Shown here: in pieces, positions 51,780 to 62,830 of the stretch | How the letters are laid out: each line of letters begins with the position of its first letter | How positions within the stretch are numbered: position 1 is the first letter of the stretch | Notes under the pieces: model-generated | What the model was told of the DNA's origin: nothing | Database searches by the model: none | The model's input: only the letters and a program-made list of their open reading frames with translations | Translations under genes and position numbers: made by a program | Assembly: GCF_038502225.1 (NCBI RefSeq) | Contig: NC_091293.1 | Coordinates: forward strand, 17,680,286 to 17,744,285 | DNA length: 64,000 bases | Direction of reading: 5' to 3' | From: Cherax quadricarinatus | Lineage: Eukaryota > Arthropoda > Malacostraca > Decapoda > Parastacidae

Positions 51780-53025
51780 TAGTGTTTTGCAGTCCTCCAT
51801 TATTTAACTCATATTTTTTTACTCGTGTGTGCAGTATATAAATACAATCCAAAGTTAAATACTACTGTTTTGAAACCTCTTTTTTTGTTTATTGTCTAAC
51901 ATTAGTGCAAATTGATATACCTAGTCTTAATAGTTCAGTATTTTATATTACTTATCATACAATTTTTTTATGGTATTATTATTTGCCTAATTTTGTGCTT
52001 TAAGTCAAATCTTACTATTTAAATTTTATTTAAGACCTTTTTTTTACTATCTTTTAACTATATATTTTTTTTGTATTATTATTACCTGTTTAGTATCTGT
52101 GCAATGTGTAGAATAGTTCTTCTGCTACCTACACTTTGTACTGCTTGTATAAGCTCTCATATCACCTCCAGGTCAACATTATACACTGTTAAACTTGCAT
52201 TGCTCATATGATTGCAAACATTGATCCTGACATTAAGCTCTTATTAAATGACACGCATGATCCTAACAACAATTGCCTTTATTACACTGCTAGTCAGGCT
52301 AAGACTACTCAGTGCTAACAATAACAGTTATAATATCAGATAACTAAGCAAACTCTGTGATGATCTCCAAGCGCTAGTAAATTCTCTAAATGTCAGTATG
52401 TCTATCATTACTCTCACTGAAACATGGCTAAAACATGATGTTACAAATATCTATTCCATACCTGGCTACACGGCCATACACAATTGTAGACCAGATCAGT
52501 TAGGAGGTGGAACAGCTATATACTATTCTGATGAACTAGAGTGTATAAATTCTACTTGCACAAGGGATGAACATGGTGAATATACCTTTGCTAAATTTAA
52601 ATCTAAAAACATTACAAAACCTCTAACAGTTGGAGCAATTTATAGAATTCCTCACTCCAATATTTACTCTTTTAGTGAAAAACTAAGAAATATAATAACT
52701 AGCATTGAAATGAACAAGCACCACCTAATACAGGGGATTTCAACATAAATCTCATCCATGACCATGACCCACAGGTGACTGAATTCACAAAAACTATGAG
52801 CAGCTGCTTACTTCTACCAACAATAACAAAACCTACAAAAATCACTGACACAAATGCCTCATTACTAGACCTTATCTGGACAAACACTGTATCCCTATTA
52901 AAAGCAGGCATAATCACAGATAACACCACTAACCACTATCCCATCTTCCTCATAACCAACTTGTGTAAAGTGCCCCAGGACACAACTAAGATCACATTCC
53001 GACTACATGACGAGTCATCTGTTAA
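51780..53025 (+). pseudogene. L2-like LINE, 5' part: leader and endonuclease
   Basis: An AT-rich leader precedes an ATG near 52208 that starts MIANIDPDIKLLLNDTHDPN, clearly related to the N-terminus of the intact ORF2 (MITSIDPDTNLLFNDLND). After decayed codons the endonuclease reads MSIITLTETWLKHDVTN, DQLGGGTAIYYSDELE, LTVGAIYRIPHSN and, past a frameshift near 52730, GDFNINLIHDHDPQVTEF and DNTTNHYPIFLITNL. The match ends at the Tigger insertion; no RT part follows beyond it. It is more diverged than the other L2-like copies. Confidence 0.78.
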
Positions 53026-53548
53026 TACAGTAGACCGTCATTTAACACAGTAGTTACATTCCTGAAAATGCTGTGTTAGGTAAAATCGTGTTAGATGAAC
53101 TAAAGAACTCGAGGGAAAAATAGGGTTACGTTCCTGGGAGCCTCCCAAAAAGCCAAACAACTTTTTTTTAGACCAACTGATCTCACAAAAATAAAAGTGA
53201 ATATGTAATTGTAGCTCATTGTCATGATATATTACCTCTTAAGACTACAAATGCAATAGAAATAATAGTACAGTGGACCCTCAACCAGCGATATTAATCC
53301 GTTCCTGAGAGCTCATCGTTAATCAAAGTAATCGTTAGTCTAGTTAATTTTCCCCATAAGAAATAATGGAAATCAAATTAATCCGTGCAAGACACCCCAA
53401 AGTATTGAAAAAAAAAAATTTTACCACATGAAATATTAATTTTAAAACACACAAACTGAAGAAGACATGCACAGTTACATGACACTTACCTTTATTGAAG
53501 ATCTGGTGATGATTGATGGGATGGGAGGAGGGGAGACCGTTGATCTTG

Positions 53549-53863
53549 TTAATGTTTAGAAGGGGAATCCCCTTCCATTAGCACTTGAGGTAGCAAGTCT
53601 TTTTCTGGGGTTACTTCCCTTGTTCTTTTAATGCCACTAGGACCAGCTTCAGGGTCACTGGACTTCTGTCGCACAACATATCTGTCCATAGAGGCCTGTA
53701 CCTCTCGTTCCTTTATCCTAAAGTGTTTCACAACATTGTCAGTGTAATAGTCACCAGCACGGCTTGCAATAGCTGTGTGAGGGTGATTTTCATCAAAAAA
53801 GGTTTGCACTTTAAGCCACATTGCACACATTTCCTTAATCTTTGCAGTAGGCAACTTCTTCAA
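53549..53863 (-). pseudogene. Tigger transposase, C-terminal tail (inner element)
   Basis: It reads LPTAKIKEMCAMWLKVQTFF, DENHPHTAIASRAGDYYTDN and FRIKEREVQASMDRYVVRQK, DPEAGPSGIKRTREVTPEKD. Matching tails occur in the third Tigger at 61981-62337 (IKDMCAKWSEVQSFVEKYYP, GPSGSKRQRREVT). The end after KDLLPQVLMEGDSPSKH is open to the stop. This is the region beyond the catalytic domain; its function is unknown. Confidence 0.7.
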
Positions 53864-54019
53864 TTTCTCTCTCCCCTCCTCCGAAGCAGTTTCCTCAGGT
53901 GTGGCCTCTTACTGTTGAAGATGATCTAGCAGCTCATCAGTGGTTTGTTCTTCATTGTCCTCCTCCACCAACTCTTCCACATCCTCCCCACTAACCTCAC
54001 CAATATGAGCACTAGTTCC

Positions 54020-54180
54020 AGGCATTTTTTCCTGTTCACCTGGGTGTTAGTCAACTGTTGTGGGTCGCATCCTGGGGGAAAAGATTAAGGACCCCCAATG
54101 GAAATAAGTTAGACAGTCCTCGATGATGCACTGACTTTCTTGGGTTATCCTGGGTGGCTAACCCTCCGGGGTTAATCGTT
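54020..54180 (+). mobile_element. SINE fragment inside the inner Tigger
   Basis: It contains CACCTGGGTGTTAGTCAACT, GTGGGTCGCATCCTGGGGGA, CCCCCAATGGAAATAAGTTA, TTGGGTTATCCTGGGTGGCT and AACCCTCCGGGGTTAA. The first part matches the body of the tRNA-derived SINE at 44868-45190; the second part matches the 3' fragments at 48834-48905 and 51645-51772. This joins the two sets into one family. Confidence 0.7.
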
Positions 54181-54501
54181 TCTCGGTAATTGTTTCACGT
54201 TAAGCCACACCAACAACACACACTCCACATCTTCGAGTAATACAGCTGATGGTGGTGCAGCAACAACAACAGCTGACTGTGGTGCAGCAGCAGCTGCACC
54301 TTTGGTAAGAACAGCTTCCTTGATTGCCATTTTCTTACCCACAATAGTAGCGATGGTTGATTGGGGTTTATTATACAACCTGACCAGCTCAGAGACATGC
54401 ACTCCAGTTTCATACTTTGCAATGATCTCTTTCTTCATCTCCATAGTAATTCTCACCCTTTTTGCTGTAGGGTTGGCACTAGAAGCTTTCTTGGGGCCCA
54501 T
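54172..54501 (-). pseudogene. Tigger transposase N-terminus with CENP-B-type helix-turn-helix (inner element)
   Basis: MGPKKASSANPTAKRVRITM, then EMKKEIIAKYETGVHVSELV and RLYNKPQSTIATIVGKK form the psq/CENP-B N-terminal DNA-binding domain. The second domain starts as LEDVECVLLVWLNVKQLP and is cut after 109 codons. It would bind the element's own ends. Compare MGPKKVPSASPLVKKVRNMI at 59406. Confidence 0.8.
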
Positions 54502-54856
54502 GGTGACTTATTTTGCAGGTGCAATCACTACAAAGGCTGTGATAATATGAAATGTTCCAGTTGTTGTATGTTTGGAAGCGACTGCAGTGGCTGGCTGGCT
54601 TGTAAACACTGGCACCCAAGGGACAAGTGAGGCGCGCTCAGGCCAAAGTGGACGCGTATGGTACGGAACGAATAGCGCTGGTCGGGTTTTTAAGTGCTAG
54701 TTGAGGCAAAATTTTTGCGTTAAAATGTATCGCTAGTCAGATTTATCGTTAATCGATGCCATCGCTGGTTAAGGGTCCACTGTATTTCTTACCTTAAATT
54801 GTGGTTGCTGGTGTGTGTGGATGATTATGGAGAGAGTGGATATTGATGGTGTGGCC

Positions 54857-56043
54857 TTACTGTGCTGAGGTGGATGGTTGTTGGTTGTCAACAGAAGTGG
54901 ATGGTAGAGGTTCTGGTACTGAAGTCGATGGTTGTATTGGAGTGTGCATAAATTCTGTAATGGATCTCTGGGTTCTTTTACCCTGCAGTACATTATACAG
55001 CTGATGGTGAGACATCATCAGCTGGTCTAGACCCCATTTCAGAGCACTGCTTCTAGATTTGTCATGGTCCTCTTCAGTGAAAAAGTTTGCTAGTTTAGCA
55101 GCAGCATGGAACTGCTCACGAAACTGCTGCAGTGTTAACTGTTTTTCTCCAGGTTCTTCTTCATCTTCTGTTATCTCTCTCCCTTGTATCTGTGCATCGA
55201 GCTCTGCCAACATTTCCTCTGGACTCCTGTCTTCATCATCATTATCTTCTAAGAGCTCATTCACATCTTCATTCATATCTTCAAAACTGTCACCTGGTAA
55301 TCTCCTTGCCAGCTGAACAATTTCCTGAACCTGATTCTCAAGCAAGGGAAAACCAGTGAAAGAATTAACCACAGAAGGCCATAACTTTCCCCAGCCTGCA
55401 TTTAATGTTGATTGGAGCACTTCATTCCATGCAACTAGTTTGCATGGTTTTTTATAACTAGTTTTTTCACAGCTTTTTTTTGTAGTTACACTCAAATGAC
55501 TTAATAACTCCCTGATCCAGTAGTTGTATTAGAGATGTATTTGGAGGTAAAAATACAACTTTTACATGTGGGGTCACATCCAGCAGAGCTTGTGGATGAG
55601 TATGGAATTATCAAGAATGAAAAGAGCCTTGAATGCAAGATTCTTGCTGGGCAGGTAACACTTGATTTCAGGAATAAAGTGATGCTTAAACCAGTCATTA
55701 AATATTTCCTCAGTCATCCATGCTGACTGGTTTGACCTCTAAATTACTGGTAAGGTGTTTTTATGTACACCTTCCAAAAAAGCAAGGTGAAGTGATCCTT
55801 TGCTGTCTTGAAGCCTGGTGCACTTTTCTCTTGCTGACTGATATAAGTTAGTGTTGGCATTTTTTTCCACAAAACACTTGTCTCGTCAGCATTAAACACT
55901 TGATGATGAGGGTGGTGTGGGTGGCTGAGGGAGGCGGGGGATGGCGATAGGTCTCCCCCGTTGAAACATTGGTGTAACTCACTAACCCACAGACCATCCC
56001 ACCTAGCGGGCAACTGCGTTCTTAAAATTTTTTCCCCCCACAC
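54857..56043 (-). pseudogene. Tigger transposase remnants (outer element): catalytic and C-terminal parts
   Basis: In coding order on the minus strand: VFNADETSVLWKKMPTLTYI at 55744-56043 holds the first catalytic Asp. HVKVVFLPPNTSLIQLLDQG near 55501-55570 (in a shifted frame) holds the third. Then VAWNEVLQSTLNAGWGKLWP and the acidic tail run through 54857-55495. The second Asp block (LIIDNAP type) is decayed near 55600. Several frameshifts separate these pieces. The N-terminal helix-turn-helix is not seen. Confidence 0.78.
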
Positions 56044-56156
56044 AACCGTGTTAAACTAACTTTACGAAGTGTTAAACAAAAATATGCCGCAATTCTTCAA
56101 TTGTGCTATAACAGAAACGTGCAAGACAAAATCGTGTTAAACGACAGTCTACTGTA

Positions 56157-56471
56157 TTAACAGTTATAATAAGTACCCACACCATATTTAAGACAACATC
56201 TCCATTTGCTCTGGCATCCTGCTGACGGTACATTATCTCGTGGTATGGGGGGTCTGTAATTATGTCCGTCACTGTCCACTTATTTCCGATAAAATACAAA
56301 AATTCATTTCACTCTTTACACTTGCTTGAAGGGAAGTTGGTAGCACATTTGGTTCCCACTTAAGAGGCATGTTTGTTTATGCATAACTCCTTAATAAACT
56401 ACTTTAGCGTAAAATTTTATTGTTTGTAATTCATTATGAATTATTTAATATTCCTAAATATTCACTCTCAG
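56157..56471. other. Unassigned sequence upstream of the candidate exon
   Basis: No element or coding frame is recognised. The last 40 bases are AT-rich and end TATTCACTCTCAG, a plausible splice acceptor. Confidence 0.4.
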
Positions 56472-56610
56472 CTTGCAGCAAAGCTTGCAGAAATGAAACG
56501 TGAATTGCGTCGGAAGGAGCGGAAGCTTCAGAAATACAATCAAGTACTCGGAGCAAAGAAACACGTGCGTGAAACACTTAAGCGACATAATGCAGCAAGT
56601 GACTCTCAGA
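56472..56610 (+). CDS. Candidate host-gene exon, basic coiled-coil segment
   Basis: A 139-nt segment lies between a plausible acceptor (CACTCTCAG, 56463-56471) and a consensus donor (GTGAGTATG from 56611). In phase 0 it codes for about 46 residues: LAAKLAEMKRELRRKERKLQ, KYNQVLGAKKHVRETLKRHN, AASDSQ. The Leu/Lys/Glu pattern suggests an amphipathic coiled coil. It resembles none of the transposon proteins here. Codon use and the clean splice borders set it apart from the decayed frames around it. I do not recognise the gene. The neighbouring exons must lie outside the window or have not been seen. Confidence 0.5.
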
Positions 56611-56974
56611 GTGAGTATGGTGCATATCCTTCAACCAAAAAAATGATGGGTCATTTGAGTTATTTATTTTTTCACATTGTAGGTATGCTCATCAATTGTT
56701 CTCTGTTATACATCTTCTTATAATCAGGCATTTTGTTTATTAATTTGAAAATGCTTCATAGTCTTATATTCATTGCTTGTCCTTTGATGTTAGATTTAAA
56801 TCACTAAAAACCTTAAAATATATGTCTAAAATTTTAACAATATATTTGTAATGATGGTGCAAGTGGTGTATAATGAAGATTATGTGGGCATCTAGGCACT
56901 GTGTAGGGCACAGTGTGGAGAACCCTGGGGGCTAGCTGTTCCTTAAACATAAGTTTTTATACATAATATTTATT
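56611..56974. other. Probable intron sequence, nothing recognised
   Basis: AT-rich sequence following the candidate splice donor. The open frame runs on to 56723 but without similarity. The left border of a TTAA-type element lies near 56975. Confidence 0.35.
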
Positions 56975-57178
56975 GAGGATTGGTCCCGTAGTACTACGGC
57001 CTGGGTCAGTCCCGTAGTTCTGTGCTATGAGCTCGGCTTACTCATATAAGCTGTGAGTGGTAAATTTGGGCCGAGAGATGATTGAATAGGTCTGTGCAGT
57101 AAGTGTGCATCATTTAAAATAAATTCCTGCAGCATGCAGTGCAGAATGGGGAAAAAAAACTGTTACCATGTTTTTGGT

Positions 57179-58240
57179 TTAACCCTTTCAGGGTGTCGAG
57201 ATCCTGAACTCGCTCTCAGGGTCGAAAAATTAAAAAAAAAAAAAAAAATTCTTATGAAATGATAAGAGAATTTTTCCCCATTGGTAATGACACCAAAAGT
57301 ACGAAATTTGATGGAAAACTTAGGGAATTATGCTCTCGCAAAGTTAGCAGTCTCAACGATACCTGCGCATCGGTGATTTCGCCCATTTTGAGCCCTGTTT
57401 TCGGCCAATTCCAATGTTCCATTCGAACATCATAGCTATTTTGCTAGAGCTCCATTTGTTCTCTCGAACGAGTACGAGTAACAGCCCATTTACTGATTTC
57501 AACTACCCAATGAAGTGGTCAAAAATTGGCATTTTGGCCAATTTCACTCGAATTTCAAAAGATGCCAATTTCAAAATAAGGTCCAGAATAAACAAGACAG
57601 ACATTCTTGGCACTAAAATAACATTTTCTCTGCTCATTAGTCACATCTCCAGGCCCCTCCTATATTTCTTGCTTTCCATTTTGAATTTTTATTCTCTCAA
57701 AAAATAGAAGATATACTGTTATACAGACTACTGCATTATTGTAAAAATGATATAAATAATATCAGTACACTTGTGAAAGAATATTAGACTCACCAGTTGA
57801 CGTGTATTGGACGCATGGTGTGATTTGTTTGCTCTTGAACATCAGCAGAAATCGAACATTTCCGCTACTCCGAGCTCAATTTCAAGGTACTTTTCATCAT
57901 GAAATCAGTCAAAATCATCCCTGTTTCTGTAATATATCTCCAATTCTATCAAATGAGACAAGAAAACGAGAATACAACCATAAATACCATACGAAAATAC
58001 ACTGCAAAGTTGCTTTTCTAAACCAAGAACATGGTCAGAGTTTTTTTTCTCATTATGCACTGCGTGCTGCAGGATTTTTTTTATACTGTGCACACTGGCT
58101 ATGCAGACCCTTTCTTTCATATGTGGGCCTACCATCTTTCTTCCACTCGATTTGAAGGCACTAGAATTTACATGTACAAATACGGCACCAACCCTGGTTC
58201 TCGAGCTGTGCAAGTATGGCACCGACCCTGAAAGAGTTAA
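57179..58240 (+). mobile_element. piggyBac-like MITE, 1,054 bp, TTAA target duplication
   Basis: It is flanked by TTAA at 57179-57182 and 58237-58240, with terminal repeats CCCTTTCAGGGT and ACCCTGAAAGAG. It is inserted in the older copy of the same family, whose sequence (TTTTTGGTTTAAAACAG) continues across the duplication. It has AT-rich sequence and A-runs but no transposase. It is in opposite orientation to the copy at 59829-60900. Confidence 0.82.
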
Positions 58241-58431
58241 AACAGGGATTTTGCAGTGTATTTTCATATGGTTTTTATTGTTATATTCTTGGTTTCTTTT
58301 TCTCATATGATAGAATGGAAAATATATTACAGAGAGAGAGAGAGAATTTTGATTGGTTTCAGGACTGAAAGTAACTTCAAATTTAGCTCAAAGTAGCAGA
58401 AATATTTGATTTTTGTCAATATTCCAGAGTT

Positions 58432-58775
58432 CAGCCTCTCTTCATGTAATGATGGGGTTCCGTTCCTTAGAGTAGGTCGGTAAGTGGATAGATTGTTAAG
58501 CAAGGAGCATACTATATACTGGTAGTGGGTTTGTGCCATCTTTAGATATTCTTTAATGTCACCTTTGCACCATTTATAACATTTCTTCTATATTTTTAAA
58601 TGTTTATACAGTAGTGTACTGTATTATGGTATACAGTAGTGTACTGTATACCATAATAAAAAGAAAAGAGGAAATTAGCTCTAATATACATTACTTAGGT
58701 TTGCATACTGGTTGGAGAGTTGATCATAAGTCTGAGCAGTTGGTAAACGAGTATGTCAGAAAGTGAGGAGAGGCT
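58432..58775. mobile_element. Small inverted-repeat element (MITE-like)
   Basis: The stretch interrupts the old TTAA element. Its ends are CAGCCTCTCTTCATG and, inverted, GTGAGGAGAGGCT, giving about 12 bp of imperfect terminal repeat. It contains a perfect palindrome at 58625-58655. No coding sequence. A target duplication is not clear, and neither is the class. Confidence 0.45.
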
Positions 58776-59405
58776 TTACACAAGTTACGTCACTCGTCCA
58801 GTGCGTGTCCAGTTGGTCGGTCTGATACATGTCCACAAATGCACTGACATTATACTGTTCTTTACAATAATGCAGTAGTCTGCATAACAGTAAATCCTTT
58901 ATATTTTGTGTTAATAAAAATTCAAAATGGCAAGCAAGCATAATATAGGAGAGGCCTTAGAATGTAACTACTAAACAGAGGAAATGTTGTTATAGTACCA
59001 GGAATGTCTACATTGTTTATTCTGGACCCTATTTTGAAATTGGCAATTTTTTTATTTTATGTGATATTGGCCAAATTACCAAATTCCGATCACTATATTG
59101 AGTAGTTGAATTAGATAACTGGGTAGTTTCTTGTGCAGTGGACCCTTGGATATCGGCCGTTCCAGATATCGGCCAATTTGGGTTTCGGCCACTTTTTTTG
59201 GCTAAAATTCTATCCTGGATTTTGGCCGGCAACTCAGAAATCGGCCAAATTGGACGCGTTCACCCACCACTCCACCGCGTTTGTGAGTCAGTCTGGCTGT
59301 GTCTCTGGGTGAGTGAGCAAGACTCCATGCATTCATCCAAACATTTCATTATAATCGATTGTTTTTTGTGGTTGTTTATTTAGTGCAACTGCAAAATAAG
59401 CCACT

Positions 59406-62335
59406 ATGGGCCCAAAGAAAGTTCCTAGTGCCAGCCCTTTGGTAAAGAAAGTGAGAAACATGATAGAATTCAAGAAAGAAATTGTTGCAGAGTACAAGAG
59501 TGGTGTATGTGTCCTGGAGCTTGCCATGATGTATGGGAAATCCAAATCAACAACCACTTCCATCCTGGCAAAGTAAGTAGAAATCAAGGAAGCTAATGTT
59601 GCAAAAGGGGTAAATATGCTAATGAAACAAAGATCACCAGTAATTGAAGATGTGGAGAAGTTATTGTTGGTGTGGATCAACAATAAACAATTAGCGGGAG
59701 ATAGTGTTGTGGAGTCTATCATTTGTGAAAATGCAAGACAGTTGCATACGAATCTCATAAAGAAAATGCCTGGAACGAGTGCTGCCGTTAGTGAATTTAA
59801 GGCCAGCAAAGGCTGGTTTGAGAGATTTAACCCTTTCAGGGTTTTCGATATACTAGTACGGCTTACGCACCAGGGTTATTGACGTACTAGCACGCCTAAA
59901 TTCTAGTGCCTTCAAATCTAGCGAGAGAAAGCTGGTAGGCCTACATATGAAAGAATGGGTCTATGTGGTCAGTGTGCACAGTATAAAAAAATCCTGCAGC
60001 ACACAGTGCGTAATGAGGAAAAAAAAACTTTGACCGTGGTTTTTGGTTTAAAACAGCGACTTTGCACTGTACTATTTTCATATGGTATTTATAGTTGTAT
60101 TCTAGTTTTCCTGGTCTCATTTTATAGAATGGAAGACATATTACAGAAATTGAGATGATTTTGATTGGTTTCACAATGAAAAGTACCTTGAAATTGAGCT
60201 CAAAGTATCAGAAATGTTCAATTTTTGCCAAAGTTCAAAAGTAAACAAATCATGCCACGCGTCCAATACACATCAACTGGTGAGTCTAATATACTTTCAC
60301 AAGTGCACTGATATTAGTTATACCATTTCTACACTAATGCAGTAGTCTGCATAACAGTAAATCTTCTATTATTTGTGAGAATAAAAATTCCAAGTGGAAA
60401 GCAGAAGAAATGTAAGAGGGGCCTGGGGATGTGACTAATGAACAGAGGAAATGTTGTTTTAGTGCCAAGAATGTCTGTGTTGTTTATTCTGGACCCTATT
60501 TGGAAATTGGCATCTTTTGAAATTTATGTGAAATTGGCAAAATTACCAATTTCTGACCACTTTATTGGATAGTTGAAATCGGTAAATGGGTGGTTTCTTG
60601 TACTCATTCGATAGAAAAAATGGAGTTCTAGTGAAATAGTTATGATTTTTGTTGACTAGTACACCGGAATTTGCCGAAAATAGGGCTCAAAGTGGGCGAA
60701 ATCGTCACTGCATAAACATCGTCGAGACGCAAACTTCGCGAGAGCATAATTCCGTAAGTTTTCCATCAAATTTCATATTTTTGGTGGCATTATGATCGGG
60801 AAAAGATTCTCTGTCTTTTCATAAGAAAAATAATTATTTTTCTGAAAAATTTTCGACCCTGAGAACAAATTTAGGAGAGGGCCTCTCGACCCTGAAAGGG
60901 TTAAAAAGTGTAGTGGCATACACAGTGTTGTAATGCACGGTGAGGCTGCAGGTTCAGACAAATGTGCGGGTGAAGAATTCATGCATGACTTCAAGGAATA
61001 CGTAGAGGCTGAAGGATTCCTTTCCCAACAAGTTTTCATTTGTGACAAAACAGGCCTCTTTTGGAAGAAAATGCTAAAGAGGACCTACATCATGCAGGAG
61101 GAAAGGTCACTGCCAGGACACAAGCCTATGAAGGATAGGCTTATTCTTATTCTGTGGTAATGCTAGTGGGGATTTCAAAGTGAAGCCTTTACTGGTGTAT
61201 CACTCTGAAAATCCCAGGGTGTTCAAGAAAAACAATGTTGTCAAGAGTAAATTGTGTGTGTTGTGGAAAGCTAATAATAAGGCATTGGTCACAAAGCAAA
61301 TTTTCATTGACTGGGTCCATGAAGTGTTTGGCCCGAGTGCAAAAAAATACTTCCAGAAAAAAAAATTGCACTTGACCAGAAAAAAAAATTGCCCCTCAAG
61401 TGCCTCCTGGTACTGGATAGTGCTCCTTCTCATCCCCCAAACTTGGTAGACCGATTGTCTGTGGAGTTAAGTTTTATAACAGCGAAGTTCTTGCCTCCTA
61501 ACACCACTCCTCTCATTCAGCCCATGGATCAGCAGGGCATTTCTAATGTCAAAAAACTCTGCATGAAACAATGTTTCAAAGGTGTTTTGAAGTAACCTCA
61601 GACATTGACCTGACCCTAAGAGAGTTCTGGAGGAATCACTTCAATATCCTCCATTGCATAAGCCTTACAGGTAAGACTTGGCAGGGAGTGACTTCCAGGA
61701 CTTTGAACTCTGCTTGGAGAAAATTGTGGCCAGAATGTGTCCAAGAGAAGGATTTTGAAGGGTTTGAGGCTGACCCTGACCCTGTCGACCCTCTGCCTGT
61801 CGTGGAATATATAGTGGCTTTGGGGAAGTCCATTGGGTTGAATGTGAGTGGCCAGGATGTGGAAGAGTTGGTGGAGGACCACAGGGAAGAGCTAACCACT
61901 GAAGAGCTGCAAGACCTTCATCTGCAACAGCAACAGATGAGGAAATTTCTCCGGAGGAGGAGGAAGAGAGAGGGGAGAATGTGCCTTCTTCAGTGATTAA
62001 GGATATGTGTGCAAAGTGGAGTGAGGTGCAAAGTTTTGTGGAGAAATATTACCCTGATCAAGCTCAAACAAACCATATCTGCAACCTGTTCAGTGACAAA
62101 ACCTTGTCCCATTTCAGGCAAATCTTAACGAGATGCCAGAAACAGACCCCTCTGGACAGTTTTTTTTGTGTGATGGGTACAGTGACTCAAGCTGGTCCTA
62201 GTGGCAGTAAAAGACAAAGAAGGGAAGTAACCCAGAGAGGACTTAGATACTTGAAGTCCTTATGGACTTTCCAAACAATAAACTCTCCTCCCTCTCCCCT
62301 CTTCGCCTTCTTCCATATGCCAACAAGTCTTCAGT
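59406..62335 (+). pseudogene. Tigger transposase (third element), near complete but interrupted
   Basis: Start ATG at 59406. N-terminal helix-turn-helix: MGPKKVPSASPLVKKVRNMI, FKKEIVAEYKSGVCVLELAM. After a stop near 59573 the second DNA-binding region reads VIEDVEKLLLVWINNKQLAG and SEFKASKGWFERF, where the MITE enters. Beyond it: VFICDKTGLFWKKMLKRTYI (first Asp, 61040s), LLVLDSAPSHPPNLVDRLSV (second Asp, 61400s) and LPPNTTPLIQPMDQQGISNV (third Asp, 61490-61560). These give the DDD triad. C-terminal parts are at 61571-61996 and 61981-62337. There are stops or frameshifts near 61160, 61390 and 61590. Confidence 0.83.
59825..60904 (-). mobile_element. piggyBac-like MITE, 1,072 bp, TTAA duplication, inside the Tigger
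   Basis: TTAA at 59825-59828 and 60901-60904 flank terminal repeats CCCTTTCAGGGTTTTCG and CTCTCGACCCTGAAAGGG. Removing it with one TTAA restores the Tigger frame from WFERF to KKCSGIHSVV. It is the most complete member of its family here. No transposase is encoded. Confidence 0.88.
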
Positions 62336-62796
62336 AAAGGAATGTAGTGTTCATTTATTAGCAAAATTAGTGCTTTATATTTCCTTCTCATTGTTTTGTG
62401 TATGTAAAGCTATAGTTAAAAAACGTATTTTTGTTAATATTTTTGGGTGTCTGGAACAGATTAATTGTATTTACATTAATTCTTATGGGAAATATTATTT
62501 CGGTTTTTGGCCATTTCGGATTTACGCCGACCTTCTGGAATGGGTTATGGCTGATAACCGAGAGTCCACTGTATTCAGTCGATAGAATAGAAGGAATACT
62601 AATGAAATAGCTGTAAGTTTGATTGACTGGAACAATGGAATTGGCCAAAAATAAGGCTCAAATTGGGCAAAATTGCTGATGCATAAATATCACCAAGACC
62701 GTTAAATTTGTGAGAGCGTAATTCCATAAGTTTTCCATCAAATTTCAGACTTTTGATTTTATTGCCTTTGGGAAAATATTCTCTGTCATTTCATAA

Positions 62797-62828
<32 letters not shown>

Positions 62829-62830
62829 GA

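Larger units (their letters stand above)
53269..54784 (-). mobile_element. Tigger/pogo-type element (inner), internally deleted, 1,512 bp
   Basis: Terminal repeats are CAGTGGACCCTCAACCAGCG at 53271 and its complement at 54763-54782, with TA on both sides. It codes on the minus strand only for the two ends of a transposase: the N-terminal helix-turn-helix (54172-54501) and the C-terminal tail (53549-53863). The DDD catalytic part is missing and a SINE piece lies at 54020-54180. It was therefore non-autonomous when it moved, or lost its core later. Confidence 0.85.
53026..56156 (-). mobile_element. Tigger/pogo-type DNA transposon (outer), TA target duplication
   Basis: Terminal inverted repeats start CAGTAGACCGTCATTTAACA at 53028 and end in its complement at 56154 (ACGACAGTCTACTG), each flanked by TA. 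Minus-strand transposase remains are at 54857-56043. A smaller Tigger relative (53271-54782) is inserted in its 3' half. The element lies in a 16-bp palindromic target (see findings). Confidence 0.85.
59134..62573 (+). mobile_element. Tigger/pogo-type DNA transposon (third), split by a TTAA MITE
   Basis: The ends are CAGTGGACCCTTGGATATCG at 59136 and its partner ACCGAGAGTCCACTG at 62557-62571. The right flank is TA; the left reads TG, probably a mutated TA, as the aligned empty site in the copy at 60600 reads TA. It holds a plus-strand transposase. Without the MITE it is about 2.36 kb, a usual Tigger size. It inserted in the old TTAA element. Confidence 0.87.
56975..62830 (-). mobile_element. 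piggyBac-like TTAA element, old copy, split by later insertions
   Basis: Its pieces (about 56975-57182, 58241-58431, 58776-59135, 62572-62830) align in order with the complete copy at 59829-60900. Shared words include TCCTGCAGCA, TTTTGATTGGTTTCA, CATTGTTTATTCTGGACCCT, CCATAAGTTTTCCATCAAAT. It was hit at a TTAA by a related element (57183-58236), by a small element (58432-58775) and at a TA by a Tigger (59136-62571). Terminal repeats of this copy are not preserved. No transposase is encoded. The family name rests on the TTAA target and CCCTTT-type ends. Confidence 0.6.
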
